Shown: positions 1-9,252, numbered from the stretch's first letter. The stretch: DNA of 64,000 bases from Bog-756 sp963769765 (GCA_963769765.1 CAVYNA010000004.1:186001-250000), one strand, 5' to 3'. The notes: generated by a model not told the origin, from the letters alone. A program made the numbers and translations.

Positions 1-194
1 GACACGGCGGAACTGCAACTCCACGGTCCGCAAGCCCCTCACATCGCATTCTGAACGGTCTCGTGGAACTGTCGGTTTCGGGTTCTTGAACGCTCGATGA
101 ACAGGCGAGCGACGTCCCGGTGCCTCCTGCTCGAGGCTGGGGTTGACCTACGGTCAGGTGCGACATCGTCGAGCGACGGGGAAGAGCGAGCAGG

Positions 195-1055
195 ATGCAC
201 GCGGATCGAAAGCAGCGACGCGCACTGGTGACCGGCGCGAGCAGGGGTATCGGAAAGGCGACGGCAGTCGCGCTCGCGACGGCCGGCTGGGACGTGGCGG
301 TCAGCGCCCGGACCAGGCGTGCAGGGGAGGGCCGGGACACGTCCGACACCGGTGGGGGCCGGGCCCTCCCCGGAAGTCTCGAGGAGACCGCCGCGTTGGT
401 CCGGCATGCAGGATGCCGGAGTCTCGAGCTCGTCGCCGACCTGCACGACCAGGACGCACTGCGCGCCGCCGTACGACAGGTCACCACCGAGTGGGGCGGG
501 CTGGACCTCCTCGTCAACGACGCAGTCGACACGGGACCCGGAAGCATGGTGCCGATCACCGAGCTCACCGTCGGGCAGCTCGAGTCGAAGCTCATGGCCA
601 ACGTCGTCGCGCAGTACGTGCTCGTTTCCGCGGTGCTCCCCGGCATGCTCGAGCGGGGTGGAGGCACCATCGTGGACGTGACCTCCCATACCGCGACCGC
701 CGATCCGCCGGGGCCGGTGGGCCAGGGCGGATGGGGCCTCGCCTACGCCGCGTCGAAGGCCGCGTTCCACCGGTTCGCGCCCCTGATCGCCGTCGAGCTC
801 GGTGATCGCGGGATCCGGGCTTACAACGTCGATCCGGGGTATGTCGAGACGGAGCGCCAGCTCGTGAACGCCGCCGCGCTCGGCCTCGAGGGTCGCTATC
901 GCGGCGCACCCCCTTCGGTGCCGGCCGCCGCCATTGTCTGGCTCGCCGAGCACCCGGACGAGGCCGACAACGGCCAGACATTCCGTGCCCAGAAGCTCGC
1001 GCTCGAACGTGGCCTCCATCCCGACTGGCGCGAGCCACCTCCGGCACCCTCCTGA
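195..1055 (+). CDS. SDR family NAD(P)-dependent oxidoreductase
   Basis: Short-chain dehydrogenase/reductase of 286 residues, the usual length for a classical SDR. The cofactor motif TGASRGIG is at residues 13-20, and the catalytic residues can be placed as N136, S164, Y184 and K188 (YAASK at 184-188). The usual NNAG/NAG stretch reads NDA at 108-110, and there is a glycine-rich insert at about 42-60, so it is a somewhat divergent member. The start is ATG with a purine-rich GAGCAGG just upstream. It stands alone and the substrate cannot be read from the sequence. A short TGACC-TAC-GGTCA dyad lies about 40 bases upstream and could be an operator. Confidence 0.85.
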   Translation: MHADRKQRRALVTGASRGIGKATAVALATAGWDVAVSARTRRAGEGRDTSDTGGGRALPGSLEETAALVRHAGCRSLELVADLHDQDALRAAVRQVTTEWGGLDLLVNDAVDTGPGSMVPITELTVGQLESKLMANVVAQYVLVSAVLPGMLERGGGTIVDVTSHTATADPPGPVGQGGWGLAYAASKAAFHRFAPLIAVELGDRGIRAYNVDPGYVETERQLVNAAALGLEGRYRGAPPSVPAAAIVWLAEHPDEADNGQTFRAQKLALERGLHPDWREPPPAPS

Positions 1056-1153
1056 CCGGACAGAGCGGCGCGGCCACGACGTCCCAGTTCTCCGGATCCC
1101 CGTATGCACCGGACCACTGTGCTCGAATGGGGGAAACGACCAGGAGTTCTTCC

Positions 1154-1924
1154 ATGTCACCGCACCGATCCCACCACGTCCGCCCGGCCCACTTGTTCGT
1201 CGCGCCACTGCTGCTCGCCGGAGTGATCCTCGCCGCGTGCAGCAGCTCGAGCACCTCGAGCACGACCACGACCGCCTCGCCGAGCACGACGACCGGCGCG
1301 TCGGGCGGCACCGGCGGCACGAGCGTCGCCCAGCTCCACCGACTGAGCGACAGCGTCAAGGCATCACAACAGAAGACCTTCAAGGCCGTCTACACCTCGA
1401 CGACCGGCGGGACGTCCCAGAGCTACACGCTCGAGCAGGCTCCGCCGAAGCAACTCTTCTCAGCGACCGGCGGGTCCCAGGGGACGACGATGCTCGTGAA
1501 CACCGGCAGCGCGACCTACACCTGTTTCGCCAACTCGGGCGCCGGCACGACGTGCACGTCGGTCGGTTCGACCACCGGCACGAATGCGCTCTCGGGCATC
1601 CTCGACATCTACAACGGCTCGGCCGAGCTCTCCGCAATCAGCTCATGGGAGTCCATCACCGCCGCGCACGTGGTCGGTGCGAAGCTCAGCGTCACCAACG
1701 CCACCATCGCGGGTCAATCGTCGACTTGCGCGCAGTGGACCTACCAGGGACAGACGACCACCTACTGCGTGACGTCGGACGGCGTGCTCGCGAAAGTGTC
1801 CGCGTCGGGTGCTTCGGGCAACGAAACCAACTTCGTACTCGCGAGCTACACCACGTCGGTTCCCGACAGTGATTTCGCACTGCCGGCCGGTGCGACCGTC
1901 GTGACGCTGCCTTCCGGATCGTGA
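1154..1924 (+). CDS. Secreted lipoprotein, LolA/LppX-like in appearance
   Basis: Predicted lipoprotein of 256 residues. A hydrophobic signal segment (about residues 13-28) ends in the lipobox LAAC with the acylated Cys at 29, followed by a Ser/Thr-rich linker to about residue 55. The mature part contains a kinesthetic-free, beta-rich region with repeated Thr/Ser and a Cys pair around residues 125-140. The ATG at 1154 is preferred over one at 1127 because AGGAG sits seven bases before it. The soluble part resembles actinobacterial LolA/LppX-type lipoproteins only in general character, and I do not claim the family. It converges on the chromate transporter gene with a 56-base gap. Confidence 0.75.
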   Translation: MSPHRSHHVRPAHLFVAPLLLAGVILAACSSSSTSSTTTTASPSTTTGASGGTGGTSVAQLHRLSDSVKASQQKTFKAVYTSTTGGTSQSYTLEQAPPKQLFSATGGSQGTTMLVNTGSATYTCFANSGAGTTCTSVGSTTGTNALSGILDIYNGSAELSAISSWESITAAHVVGAKLSVTNATIAGQSSTCAQWTYQGQTTTYCVTSDGVLAKVSASGASGNETNFVLASYTTSVPDSDFALPAGATVVTLPSGS

Positions 1925-1980
1925 GCCCCGATCCGTCGTGACGTGCCGCCACGGTCCACGAGGTCCGGCGCGACCCGGAC

Positions 1981-3177
1981 TCAATGGGGGAGGGGAGCTC
2001 CGGCCAGAGCTGCCACCACCCCGAGGAGCGCGGCGCCGATCAGCGCGCTGATCACCCCGCGGCGGAGGACGAGGAGCCAGCACGCGGCGAGGCCGAGGAC
2101 GCCCACCTGCCAGAGGTGGGTGAGCGCGAGCGCGAGTGGGATCGACGCGCCGGCAATCGCGCCGATCGACGCGGCGGCCGCTCCGGTGAGGAAGTCCTGC
2201 GCGCGATGGTTCGATCGAAGTCGGTCGAAGTGGCGGCCCCCTGCGAGGACGAAGACGAAGGACGGCGCGAATGCCACTGCGGCGGCGAGCAGTCCTCCTG
2301 CCACGCCTGCGGCCGCATAGCCGACGGCCGCGACGGTCTGGACGACGGGACCAGGGGTGATCTGTCCGAGCGCGACTGCGGTGACGAACTGGCCGGCGGT
2401 CATCCAATGGTAGGTGTGCACGGCGTCGCGTTGCATGAGCGGGATGATGACGAAGCCGCCACCGTAGGAGAAGAGGCCGACCTTGAGGGCCACCCATGCG
2501 AGCGCGCCGAGCCCGCCGACCGCCGCGCCCGGAGCGACGAGGGAGGGGACGATGCCCGGCCTGGTACCGCCGGCTTCCGTCGGGCGGGGTGACCGGACCG
2601 CGAGCTCGATGAGCCCGCACCCGAGCAGGACCAGCACGATCCACTGACCGACGGTTGCGGCGGTCGCGCCTCCGAGTGCGAAGTAGACGAGCCAGCGGGC
2701 CCTCGGTCCACGGGCCGTTCCGGCCCTGCGCCAGCTTGCAGGAACGAGCCCGGCCGCTGCGGCGACCGCGACCGCGGCGACCGCCGCGCCCGCTCCCGCC
2801 GCGGCACCTCGGACGCCGAGCGGCGGGCTCGACGAGAAGAAGAGCGCTGAGAGGGCGAGGATGGCCGCGAGCCCCGGCACGATGAAGCAGAGGCCGCCGA
2901 TCACTGCGCCGGGCGATCCGCCGATCCGCCACGCGCAGTAGATCGCGAGCTGAGTCGACGCGGGACCCGGGAGCAGGTTGGTAGCGGCGATGCCGTCTTC
3001 GAATTCGGCGGTGGACAGCCACCCCCGTTCGGTCACGCACAGGCGCCGGAGGAGGGCGATGTGTGCGGGAGGACCCCCGAACCCCGTGCACCCGATCCGG
3101 AGCCACTCCACCGCGATCGTGCCGAGCCCGACTTGCGGGGTCCCGTCGGCTGTTGCTGCCGCACCCCTCTCCGCCAC
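1981..3177 (-). CDS. chrA: Chromate transporter, CHR family, two-domain
   Basis: Bidomain CHR transporter of 398 residues. The characteristic pair FGG...PGP occurs in both halves: FGG at residues 33-35 with LPGP at 69-72, and a second copy (YGGGF then ITPGPV) in the C-terminal half. About ten hydrophobic segments are visible. The family exports chromate across the inner membrane, though many members are of untested substrate. Start is GTG. A small membrane protein gene lies 18 bases upstream on the same strand, so the two are probably co-transcribed. No chrB-like regulator is present. Confidence 0.88.
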   Translation of the reverse strand: MAERGAAATADGTPQVGLGTIAVEWLRIGCTGFGGPPAHIALLRRLCVTERGWLSTAEFEDGIAATNLLPGPASTQLAIYCAWRIGGSPGAVIGGLCFIVPGLAAILALSALFFSSSPPLGVRGAAAGAGAAVAAVAVAAAAGLVPASWRRAGTARGPRARWLVYFALGGATAATVGQWIVLVLLGCGLIELAVRSPRPTEAGGTRPGIVPSLVAPGAAVGGLGALAWVALKVGLFSYGGGFVIIPLMQRDAVHTYHWMTAGQFVTAVALGQITPGPVVQTVAAVGYAAAGVAGGLLAAAVAFAPSFVFVLAGGRHFDRLRSNHRAQDFLTGAAAASIGAIAGASIPLALALTHLWQVGVLGLAACWLLVLRRGVISALIGAALLGVVAALAGAPLPH

Positions 3178-3195
3178 CGGTGTGCCGACCCGGGG

Positions 3196-3618
3196 TCAGC
3201 CCAAGACGTGTGCGATGTCGACCACGAGGAGGAAGAGGACCATGCCGCCGACCGCGGCGTAGAGCGCGGAGAACTCCCAGCGGCGGTGGTGGTCGGCGAG
3301 CCAGAAACGACGCATCCCGAGGTAGTCGAAGGTGAGGGCGAGCACACCGATCGGAATGCTGATGGCCGGCCCGACCCCGGACGCGAGCCCGATCGCCGGC
3401 AGCACGAACGGCAGGACGACGTAGCTGAGCAGGCACCGAAGCCCCGAGAGGACGATCGAGGCGCTGAAGATGCGGTGGGTCTCGGACTCGTCGATCGGCG
3501 CACGGTCGTCCGGCACCCGCAGCAGACGCCGCATGCGCTCGTCGGCTCGCGAGCGCGAATGCGGACGCGCCACGACGCCGGCGCGCATTGCCACGGAGCC
3601 TTGATCCACGACCACCAT
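3196..3618 (-). CDS. Small integral membrane protein, unknown function
   Basis: Hypothetical protein of about 140 residues with three to four hydrophobic segments in its C-terminal two thirds and an N-terminal basic region. I do not recognise a family with certainty; its layout (Glu/Thr-His before the first membrane segment, then a segment with a Phe-Asp-Tyr-Leu-Gly turn) is common in actinobacterial membrane proteins. The start ATG at 3618 is chosen because a hairpin occupies the bases just upstream; an in-frame ATG at 3588 is an alternative. It sits 18 bases before chrA and may be its partner. Confidence 0.65.
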   Translation of the reverse strand: MVVVDQGSVAMRAGVVARPHSRSRADERMRRLLRVPDDRAPIDESETHRIFSASIVLSGLRCLLSYVVLPFVLPAIGLASGVGPAISIPIGVLALTFDYLGMRRFWLADHHRRWEFSALYAAVGGMVLFLLVVDIAHVLG

Positions 3619-3627
3619 GCTACGGGT

Positions 3628-3644
3628 GGCCGGCGACGCCGGCC
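3628..3644 (-). terminator. GC-rich hairpin after the acyltransferase gene
   Basis: Perfect 7-base inverted repeat GGCCGGC-GAC-GCCGGCC, followed to 3700 by further GGCCGG runs. It lies downstream of the gene ending at 3725 on the minus strand and just before the next start at 3618. It has no T tract, as is common in high-GC actinobacteria. Confidence 0.4.
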
Positions 3645-3724
3645 AGGCAGGCGCCGGCCGGGCAGCCAGGCTTTCCCCCGGATCGGCCGGCCGGCCGGGC
3701 CCGACCCGACGGGTCACGACGGGC

Positions 3725-5920
3725 TCAGTGGTGTGGCGGCTGGTCGTCCGGACAGTCGCCCGGGACGCCGAAGCGCACCGGGTCGCGGGTCCAGCTCCCG
3801 TCGACCCAGCCGGGCGCTGGAGGTGTCAGGTGGAACAGCCAGTGGAGCTCCTGGGCGATCCCTGCGCCGAGCACGGCGGCGCCTGCCGGACAGAGATGGG
3901 TGTTGTCGACCTTGCGGGCGCGGATCCAACCCCCGTTCGTCGTCGGCAACCAGGCGGAGTACGTGCCGTTGTCGTCGAAGAGGTGCGCGATCGGGAGATA
4001 GGTGACGCGCCGCGGATACTGGCGCGGCAGCGCCGAGACGATCCGGTCGAACGCCTCGCGGTTGACCTCGGCCGCGACCAGCGCCCGATGCCGCTGGCCG
4101 GGATCCACATACGCGTCGAGCGGTCCGACCCTCGGGAACTGGACGATCGCGATGCCGTCGACCCCGCTGCCCGGCGCGAGCATCACTGCGAACGCCTGGT
4201 CGAGGAGGTGGCGGAACTCAGTCGGCTGGTCGTGCGCCATCCCGTTGTCCCACGACCACATCATGAGGATGACCTCCGGCCGGTCCTGCGCGATCGCTCC
4301 CGCGAGGTCGGCCTGGAAGGTGTGGTCGTTGACCAGCCCCCACCCGAGCGCCGCGTGCGGCGTCACGACCGCCTCGCCGGAGGCCTGGAGCGCGGCCTGG
4401 ATGCCGACCTCGCCGTCGTACATCACGCTGTCGCCGAGGGCGAGGACCCGGAGCGGGTCGGCCCGGCTGATCACCCGGCCCGGCGGGAGGGTGATCGGGG
4501 CGGGGAGCGGATCGGGGCGGGCGGTCGCCGCAGGGAGTGCTACTTGACCTCCCCCTTTCGGCACCGCGGCGGGCACGGCGGCGGGAGAGACGGTGCCGAG
4601 GAGCACCACGGTGGCGGTGGCCGCGACGCCGAGGGCCATCACGGCGAGGAACGGCCAGCCCCTCCACGCTCGCCTGCGCACCGGTCGTTCGAGGAGGTAG
4701 AAGCTGGCCGTCGCCGCGGCGAAGGTGGCCGCAGTGCGGGCTGCCAGGAGCTCGTTGCCGGTCAACCCGGTGGTCACGTCGGTCATGAGGACCGCAGCAG
4801 GCCAGTGCCAGAGGTAGAGCCCGTAGGAGATGCGACCGATCCACCGGAGCGGGCGGTTGGAGAGCAGCCGACCGAGCCCGCCCGGGTCCGGCTGCGCGAC
4901 CCCGGCGATGACCACGGCCGCGAGCAGGCAGGCCACGAGAAACCCACCGCGGTACATCCAGCTCGAGGCGTTGCCGGCGTCGTCGCCCGCGGTCACCCAG
5001 AGGACCCCGAGCGCGAGCGCGGCGACGGTCGCGGTGCGGTGCAGCGCCGTCTTGACCGCTGGCGGGTGGTCCGGGCGTCCGGTCACCAGCATTGCGAGCG
5101 CCGCTCCGATCAACAGCTCGAACATCCGGGTGTCCGTGCCGTAGTAGATCCGCGAGATGTCGACGCCGCGGTCGTAGAAGACGATCATCTCGATCGCCGA
5201 GGCCGCCGCGAAGCAGACCGTCGCCCAGAACGCGACCGGCCGGGCGAGCAGGCGTCGACCCGAGGTCGGACTCGGACGGTCCGGTCCGCGCCGCGCCGCA
5301 CGCCGCGCACCGAGCACGAACCCGCCTAGGACGACGAGCGGCCAGAACACGTAGAACTGCTCCTCGATCGAGAGCGACCAGGTGTGGCGGAGGGGGGAAG
5401 GGATCGTGTACTGGGCGAAGTAGCCCTGGTGGCTGAAGATGAAATGCCAGTTCGCGTAGTAGAAGAGCGTCGAGATCGAGTCCCCGCGCAGCACGGACGG
5501 GGTCACGTTCGGGCCGCCGACCCAGGTATAGACGGAGAGGGTGACGAGCAGGAGCATCACCGCGGGCAGCAGCCGTTTGGCCCGCCGGTACCAGAACGAG
5601 CGCAGGGCGATCGCACGATGGCGGTTCCATTCGCCGACGAGCAGTCCGGTGATGAGGAAGCCGGACAACACGAAGAAGAGGTCGACCCCGAGGTAGCCGC
5701 CGTCCGCCCAGTGGAGGCCGAAGTGGTACGCCATCACGGCGAGCACGGCCAGCGCGCGCAACCCGTCGAGGGCCGGCAGGTAGTGGTGGGTCCCCGACAC
5801 CGGCGGGACCTCGATCGCGATCGCATCGGGGGTCCGCTCGGTCACCAGCACGTCGGCGGTGATCCCCTCGTGCGCCTCGCCGACCGCGCGCTCTGGCGAG
5901 GTCAGCGACCCTCCTTCCAT
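3725..5920 (-). CDS. OafA-type membrane acyltransferase with C-terminal SGNH domain
   Basis: Acyltransferase-3 family protein of about 731 residues. The N-terminal half has roughly ten membrane segments and the family hallmarks: a DGLRALAVLAVM segment followed by the catalytic His in YHF, and GVDLFFVLSGFLITG. After a linker the C-terminal third is a periplasmic SGNH domain, with GDS in LALGDSVMYDG and the closing Asp/His in DNTHLCP near the C-terminus. Such proteins O-acetylate cell-wall glycans, lipids or exopolysaccharide. ATG 5920 is chosen; an upstream GTG at 5953 would add 11 residues. No Shine-Dalgarno is obvious for either. The acceptor is unknown. Confidence 0.88.
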   Translation of the reverse strand: MEGGSLTSPERAVGEAHEGITADVLVTERTPDAIAIEVPPVSGTHHYLPALDGLRALAVLAVMAYHFGLHWADGGYLGVDLFFVLSGFLITGLLVGEWNRHRAIALRSFWYRRAKRLLPAVMLLLVTLSVYTWVGGPNVTPSVLRGDSISTLFYYANWHFIFSHQGYFAQYTIPSPLRHTWSLSIEEQFYVFWPLVVLGGFVLGARRAARRGPDRPSPTSGRRLLARPVAFWATVCFAAASAIEMIVFYDRGVDISRIYYGTDTRMFELLIGAALAMLVTGRPDHPPAVKTALHRTATVAALALGVLWVTAGDDAGNASSWMYRGGFLVACLLAAVVIAGVAQPDPGGLGRLLSNRPLRWIGRISYGLYLWHWPAAVLMTDVTTGLTGNELLAARTAATFAAATASFYLLERPVRRRAWRGWPFLAVMALGVAATATVVLLGTVSPAAVPAAVPKGGGQVALPAATARPDPLPAPITLPPGRVISRADPLRVLALGDSVMYDGEVGIQAALQASGEAVVTPHAALGWGLVNDHTFQADLAGAIAQDRPEVILMMWSWDNGMAHDQPTEFRHLLDQAFAVMLAPGSGVDGIAIVQFPRVGPLDAYVDPGQRHRALVAAEVNREAFDRIVSALPRQYPRRVTYLPIAHLFDDNGTYSAWLPTTNGGWIRARKVDNTHLCPAGAAVLGAGIAQELHWLFHLTPPAPGWVDGSWTRDPVRFGVPGDCPDDQPPHH

Positions 5921-6023
5921 CGGGACATCGTGGCACGGAGCGCGTCCCGCCACGGCGCGCCTCGCAGCAGGTCAGAGGTACCATCGGGCGCCCAGGCGAC
6001 CGCGCTCGCGTTTCTGGAGCCGG

Positions 6024-6029
6024 TAGGGT
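6024..6029 (+). promoter_or_regulatory. -10 box TAGGGT before the DoxX gene
   Basis: TAGGGT fits TANNNT and would start transcription near 6036. This excludes the upstream in-frame GTG at 6028 and favours the ATG at 6052. No convincing -35 is seen. Confidence 0.35.
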
Positions 6030-6051
6030 GCCCGGACATGGGTGTGGGCAG

Positions 6052-6933
6052 ATGACGTCGAACACGGCGCGCCGGGCACGATCCGCCGAACGTCGTGCCG
6101 AGGCCGCGACGCCTGCGCCGGCGGGCCCGTCAGGGGACGTCTGGAAGGTGCGCCGGGCCGACGGCAGCGTCGCCACCGGGTGGGTCCTGATGCCCCTGCG
6201 CCTCTTCCTCGGGGTGACCTTCCTCTTCGCCGGACTCCAGAAGCTCGCCAATCCGAATTTCTTCCGCGATGCGAGTCCGTCGTCGATCCACGCACAGCTC
6301 GCCGGTGCGGCCCGCTCGAGCCCGGTCCACGCCTTCGTCGGCCATCTGGTCTCGATCGCTCCACTGGTCGGCGCGGTCATCGCGCTCGGCGAGGTCGCCA
6401 TCGGCCTCGGGGTGCTGGTCGGACTGTTCACCCGCATCGCTGCGGTGGCGGGCCTCGTCCTCTCCTTCGGGCTCTTCCTCACCGTCAGCTTCCACTCGTC
6501 CCCCTACTTCACGGGCTCGGACATCGTCTTCGTCTTCGCCTGGACACCGTTCGTGCTGGCAGGCGCCGGGGGCGCCCCGGCCCTCGACACCCTGATCGCC
6601 GAGCAGGAGGCGGCCGCGGCGGTCCGCCAACGCGGCATGCCACGTCGGGACGTGCTCTCGCGGGGGGTGCTGGCCGGCGTCGGCGCCGTCATCGTGGTGG
6701 CCACGGGTGGCCTGGTCGCCATGATCGGGCGGCTCGTCGGCGGGGCACCCCCACCCGCGGGCGGGTCCAACACGCTGTCGGGTGCGCCGTCGGCCACGAC
6801 CGCGCCCGACGACGACGGCGCCGGGCGGCTCGACCCCCACCACCGGGGCCGCACCCTCGGGGACGGCGGTCGGTCCGGCTTCGAGCGTCCCGGTCGGCGG
6901 GGCGGCCTCGTTCACCGACCCCGCGAGCGGTGA
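6052..6933 (+). CDS. DoxX-family membrane protein, 5' part of a frameshifted DoxX-Rieske gene
   Basis: The first about 170 residues form a four-helix DoxX-type membrane domain beginning MPLRLFLGVTFLFAGLQKL. After it comes RRDVLSRG and a hydrophobic segment (VLAGVGAVIVVATGG), like a Tat-type anchor, then a Thr/Pro/Gly linker. The reading frame leaves sense in the linker near 6805-6807; removing one C from the CCC there makes the linker run on as a Thr/Pro-rich stretch directly into the Rieske domain in the adjacent frame. The C-terminal part of this frame (about 6808-6933) is therefore probably not real protein. In intact form the gene would encode a DoxX-anchored 2Fe-2S protein of about 360 residues. 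Confidence 0.75.
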   Translation: MTSNTARRARSAERRAEAATPAPAGPSGDVWKVRRADGSVATGWVLMPLRLFLGVTFLFAGLQKLANPNFFRDASPSSIHAQLAGAARSSPVHAFVGHLVSIAPLVGAVIALGEVAIGLGVLVGLFTRIAAVAGLVLSFGLFLTVSFHSSPYFTGSDIVFVFAWTPFVLAGAGGAPALDTLIAEQEAAAAVRQRGMPRRDVLSRGVLAGVGAVIVVATGGLVAMIGRLVGGAPPPAGGSNTLSGAPSATTAPDDDGAGRLDPHHRGRTLGDGGRSGFERPGRRGGLVHRPRER

Positions 6934-7165
6934 CCCGGCTCTCGTCGTCCAACTGACGTCCGGCAAGTTCCACGCGTTCGACGCGGTCTGCCCACACGCC
7001 GGTTGCACGGTCGCCTACATGTCGTCGGGACAGGTCATCGCCTGTCCGTGCCACGGCTCGGAGTTCGATCCGACCACCGGCAACGTGCTCCGCGGTCCCG
7101 CCGCCAACGGGCTCACGTCGATCAAGATCGCCGAAGGCCCGAACGGTGATCTCTACGTCCAGTAG
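6782..7165 (+). CDS. Rieske [2Fe-2S] domain, 3' part of the same frameshifted gene
   Basis: The frame contains a complete Rieske cluster-binding domain: CPHAGC and, after a short spacer, CPCHGS, then GSEFDPTTGNVLRGPA, typical of actinobacterial Rieske ferredoxin-like proteins. The first in-frame GTG (6782) lies opposite the end of the DoxX frame and has no ribosome site, so this is best read as the continuation of the 6052 gene after a +1-base error at 6805-6807. The domain would face outside the membrane after the Tat-like anchor. It likely carries electrons, but the partner is not identifiable here. Confidence 0.72.
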   Translation: MRRRPRPRPTTTAPGGSTPTTGAAPSGTAVGPASSVPVGGAASFTDPASGDPALVVQLTSGKFHAFDAVCPHAGCTVAYMSSGQVIACPCHGSEFDPTTGNVLRGPAANGLTSIKIAEGPNGDLYVQ

Positions 7166-7262
7166 GGACGAGCCGGGTCCGGTGCACGCATCGGGATCAT
7201 CCGGCCGCCCGAGAGGCGTCGGGTACGATGACGGCGGCGCCGCATCGCGGCTCTCCGTGGCA

Positions 7263-8432
7263 ATGACCGACACCACTTCCGAGCCGGACGGCACCTCGAC
7301 GACGTTGCGGACGGACAGGTCCGCCGACCGGATCGCGTGGCTCTCCTCGATCCCCTTCGCCGTGGTGCACCTCGCGCCGATCGCCGCGGTCCTCGTGGTC
7401 GTGACCTGGCAGGACTGGGTGCTCTGCGCGGGCCTGTACGTCGTGCGCATGTTCGCCATCACCGCGGGGTACCACCGCTACTTCTCCCACCGCAGCTACC
7501 GGATGGGACGGCCGACCCAGTTCGCAATGGCACTGCTCGGCACCACCGCGGCGCAGAAGGGTCCGCTGTGGTGGGCAGGCCACCACCGCATCCACCATCG
7601 CTTCAGTGACAAGGACGAGGACGTCCACTCGCCCCGTGACGGCTTCTGGTGGAGCCACGTCGGCTGGATCCTCTCCACCCGCTACAAGACGACGAACACC
7701 GAGGCCATCGCCGACTTCGCGGCCGTTCCGGAGCTCCGACTGCTCGACCGCTGGGCGTGGGTGAGCCCGTGGCTGGTCGGTGTCGCATGCTTCCTCGTCG
7801 GCGGGTGGGGCGCCGTCCTCGTCGGATTCCTCCTCTCCACGGTGCTGCTCTGGCACGGGACGTTCGTCGTGAACTCCCTGACCCACCTGATGGGGCGACG
7901 GCGCTTCGCGACGCCCGACACCTCGCGGAACTCCTGGGTGATCGCGCTGGTCACCGGTGGCGAGGGGTGGCACAACAACCACCACTACCTGCCGGCGTCC
8001 GCCCGCTCCGGCTTCACCTGGTGGGAGCTCGACCCGACCTGGTACGCGCTCCGGGGGCTCGCCGCAGTCGGGGTCGTCCGCGACCTCCGCGACCCGCACC
8101 CGCGGCTGCTCGCGCAGGCACGGGTGCGCGATGGGGCGTTCGACATCGGGATGTTCCGCTCGTACTGGGAGCGCGCGGCCAAAGTGGCGGGTGAGCGGAT
8201 CGCCGATCTCAGTGCGCGACCTGTGGCTCCGTCGGCCGAGGCGACGGGCGACCGCGAGGCGCCGGTCGACGCGCCCGAGCACGCCACGGTCGAGACGAGC
8301 TCGACGCTCGCGGGGCTCTTCACCAAGGTTCTCGAGTCGGCCGATCAGCTCGCGGCCGCGACGCGCCGAACGAGGGAGACGACGAAAGCGCCGGCCGTCG
8401 AGGTCGAGCCGTTCGATCCCGCGACCGAATGA
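7263..8432 (+). CDS. Acyl-CoA desaturase (stearoyl-CoA delta-9 type)
   Basis: Membrane di-iron fatty acid desaturase of 389 residues. The three histidine boxes are visible: HRYFSH, the HxxHH box in GHHRIHHRF, and HNNHH, with the hydrophobic segments between boxes 2 and 3. This class introduces a double bond into the acyl chain of acyl-CoA. The C-terminal about 80 residues are a less conserved acidic/basic tail. ATG 7263 gives a start just before the first membrane segment. Its stop overlaps the next start by ATGA, so it is translationally coupled to the HAD phosphatase. Confidence 0.92.
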   Translation: MTDTTSEPDGTSTTLRTDRSADRIAWLSSIPFAVVHLAPIAAVLVVVTWQDWVLCAGLYVVRMFAITAGYHRYFSHRSYRMGRPTQFAMALLGTTAAQKGPLWWAGHHRIHHRFSDKDEDVHSPRDGFWWSHVGWILSTRYKTTNTEAIADFAAVPELRLLDRWAWVSPWLVGVACFLVGGWGAVLVGFLLSTVLLWHGTFVVNSLTHLMGRRRFATPDTSRNSWVIALVTGGEGWHNNHHYLPASARSGFTWWELDPTWYALRGLAAVGVVRDLRDPHPRLLAQARVRDGAFDIGMFRSYWERAAKVAGERIADLSARPVAPSAEATGDREAPVDAPEHATVETSSTLAGLFTKVLESADQLAAATRRTRETTKAPAVEVEPFDPATE

Positions 8433-9244
8433 CGGAGCCGCCGGCGGGATGCCGGACGGATCCACGCGTCGCAGACGCGACCCTCTGGATCGTCGATCTC
8501 GACGGAGTGGTGTGGCTCTCAGGAGAGGCGATCGGGGACGCGGCCGGTGCGGTCGACCGGCTCCGCACGCACGGGAGGCGGGTGGTCTTCGCCACGAACA
8601 ATTCGGCGCCGACGACCGGCGAGCTCCTCGCCAGGCTCGGTCGGATCGGCATCGAAGCGACCGCAGAGGACCTCGCGACCTCCGCGGCCGCGGCGGCCGG
8701 CCTTCTCGAATCGGGCGCGTCCGCCCACGTGCTCGCAGACGGCGGGGTGCTGGAAGCGCTGGCGGCGCGTGGCGTGGTACTCGCGGCGGACGGACCGACC
8801 GACGCGACGGTCGTCGGGTGGACCCGGCGGTTCGACTTCGCCACCTTGACGGCGGCGGCGACCGCCGCACGCGGCTCGGGCCGGCTCATCGGCACCAACG
8901 AGGACCCGTTCCATCCGACCCCCGAGGGTCTGCTGCCGGGCTCGGGTGCGATCCTGGCTGCGGTCGCCACGGCGTCGGGGGTGATCCCGCAGATCGCCGG
9001 CAAGCCGCACGCCCCGATGGCCGACATGCTCGTGTCACGGTTCGGCGCTGCGGGAGGCCGGCTCCGCGCCGTCGTCGTCGGCGACCAACCGGCGACCGAC
9101 GGACGGCTCGCCGAGCGGCTGGGGCTGCCCTTTGCCCTCGTCGACTCGGGCGTGACCGCGTCGGGTGGCGGCACGGGAGGCGTCGAGGTCGCGGTCCGTG
9201 CGCCGGACCTCGGCTCGCTGGTCGATCGGTGCCTCGCCGGCTGA
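8429..9244 (+). CDS. HAD-IIA family phosphatase (NagD/4-nitrophenylphosphatase-like)
   Basis: HAD hydrolase of 271 residues, subclass IIA. Visible motifs are the nucleophile in WIVDLDGVVW, FATNNSA (motif II Thr/Ser region), the Lys in IAGKPHAPM, and GDQPATDG (acidic motif IV). IIA members dephosphorylate small phosphoesters such as glycolate phosphate or glycerol phosphate; the true substrate is unknown. The start ATG overlaps the desaturase stop by four bases. It is followed by 50 bases carrying a strong palindrome and promoter for the next gene. Confidence 0.9.
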   Translation: MTEPPAGCRTDPRVADATLWIVDLDGVVWLSGEAIGDAAGAVDRLRTHGRRVVFATNNSAPTTGELLARLGRIGIEATAEDLATSAAAAAGLLESGASAHVLADGGVLEALAARGVVLAADGPTDATVVGWTRRFDFATLTAAATAARGSGRLIGTNEDPFHPTPEGLLPGSGAILAAVATASGVIPQIAGKPHAPMADMLVSRFGAAGGRLRAVVVGDQPATDGRLAERLGLPFALVDSGVTASGGGTGGVEVAVRAPDLGSLVDRCLAG

Positions 9245-9252
9245 TCGCTCGC

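Noticed and set aside
1..194. Start of a gene running off the left edge
   Set aside because: An ATG on the minus strand at 49 is open to the edge for only 16 codons; too little to support.
3617..5329. Long plus-strand frame opposite the acyltransferase
   Set aside because: Mirror of a well-supported minus-strand gene; residues are mostly Arg, Gly, Asp with no family features.
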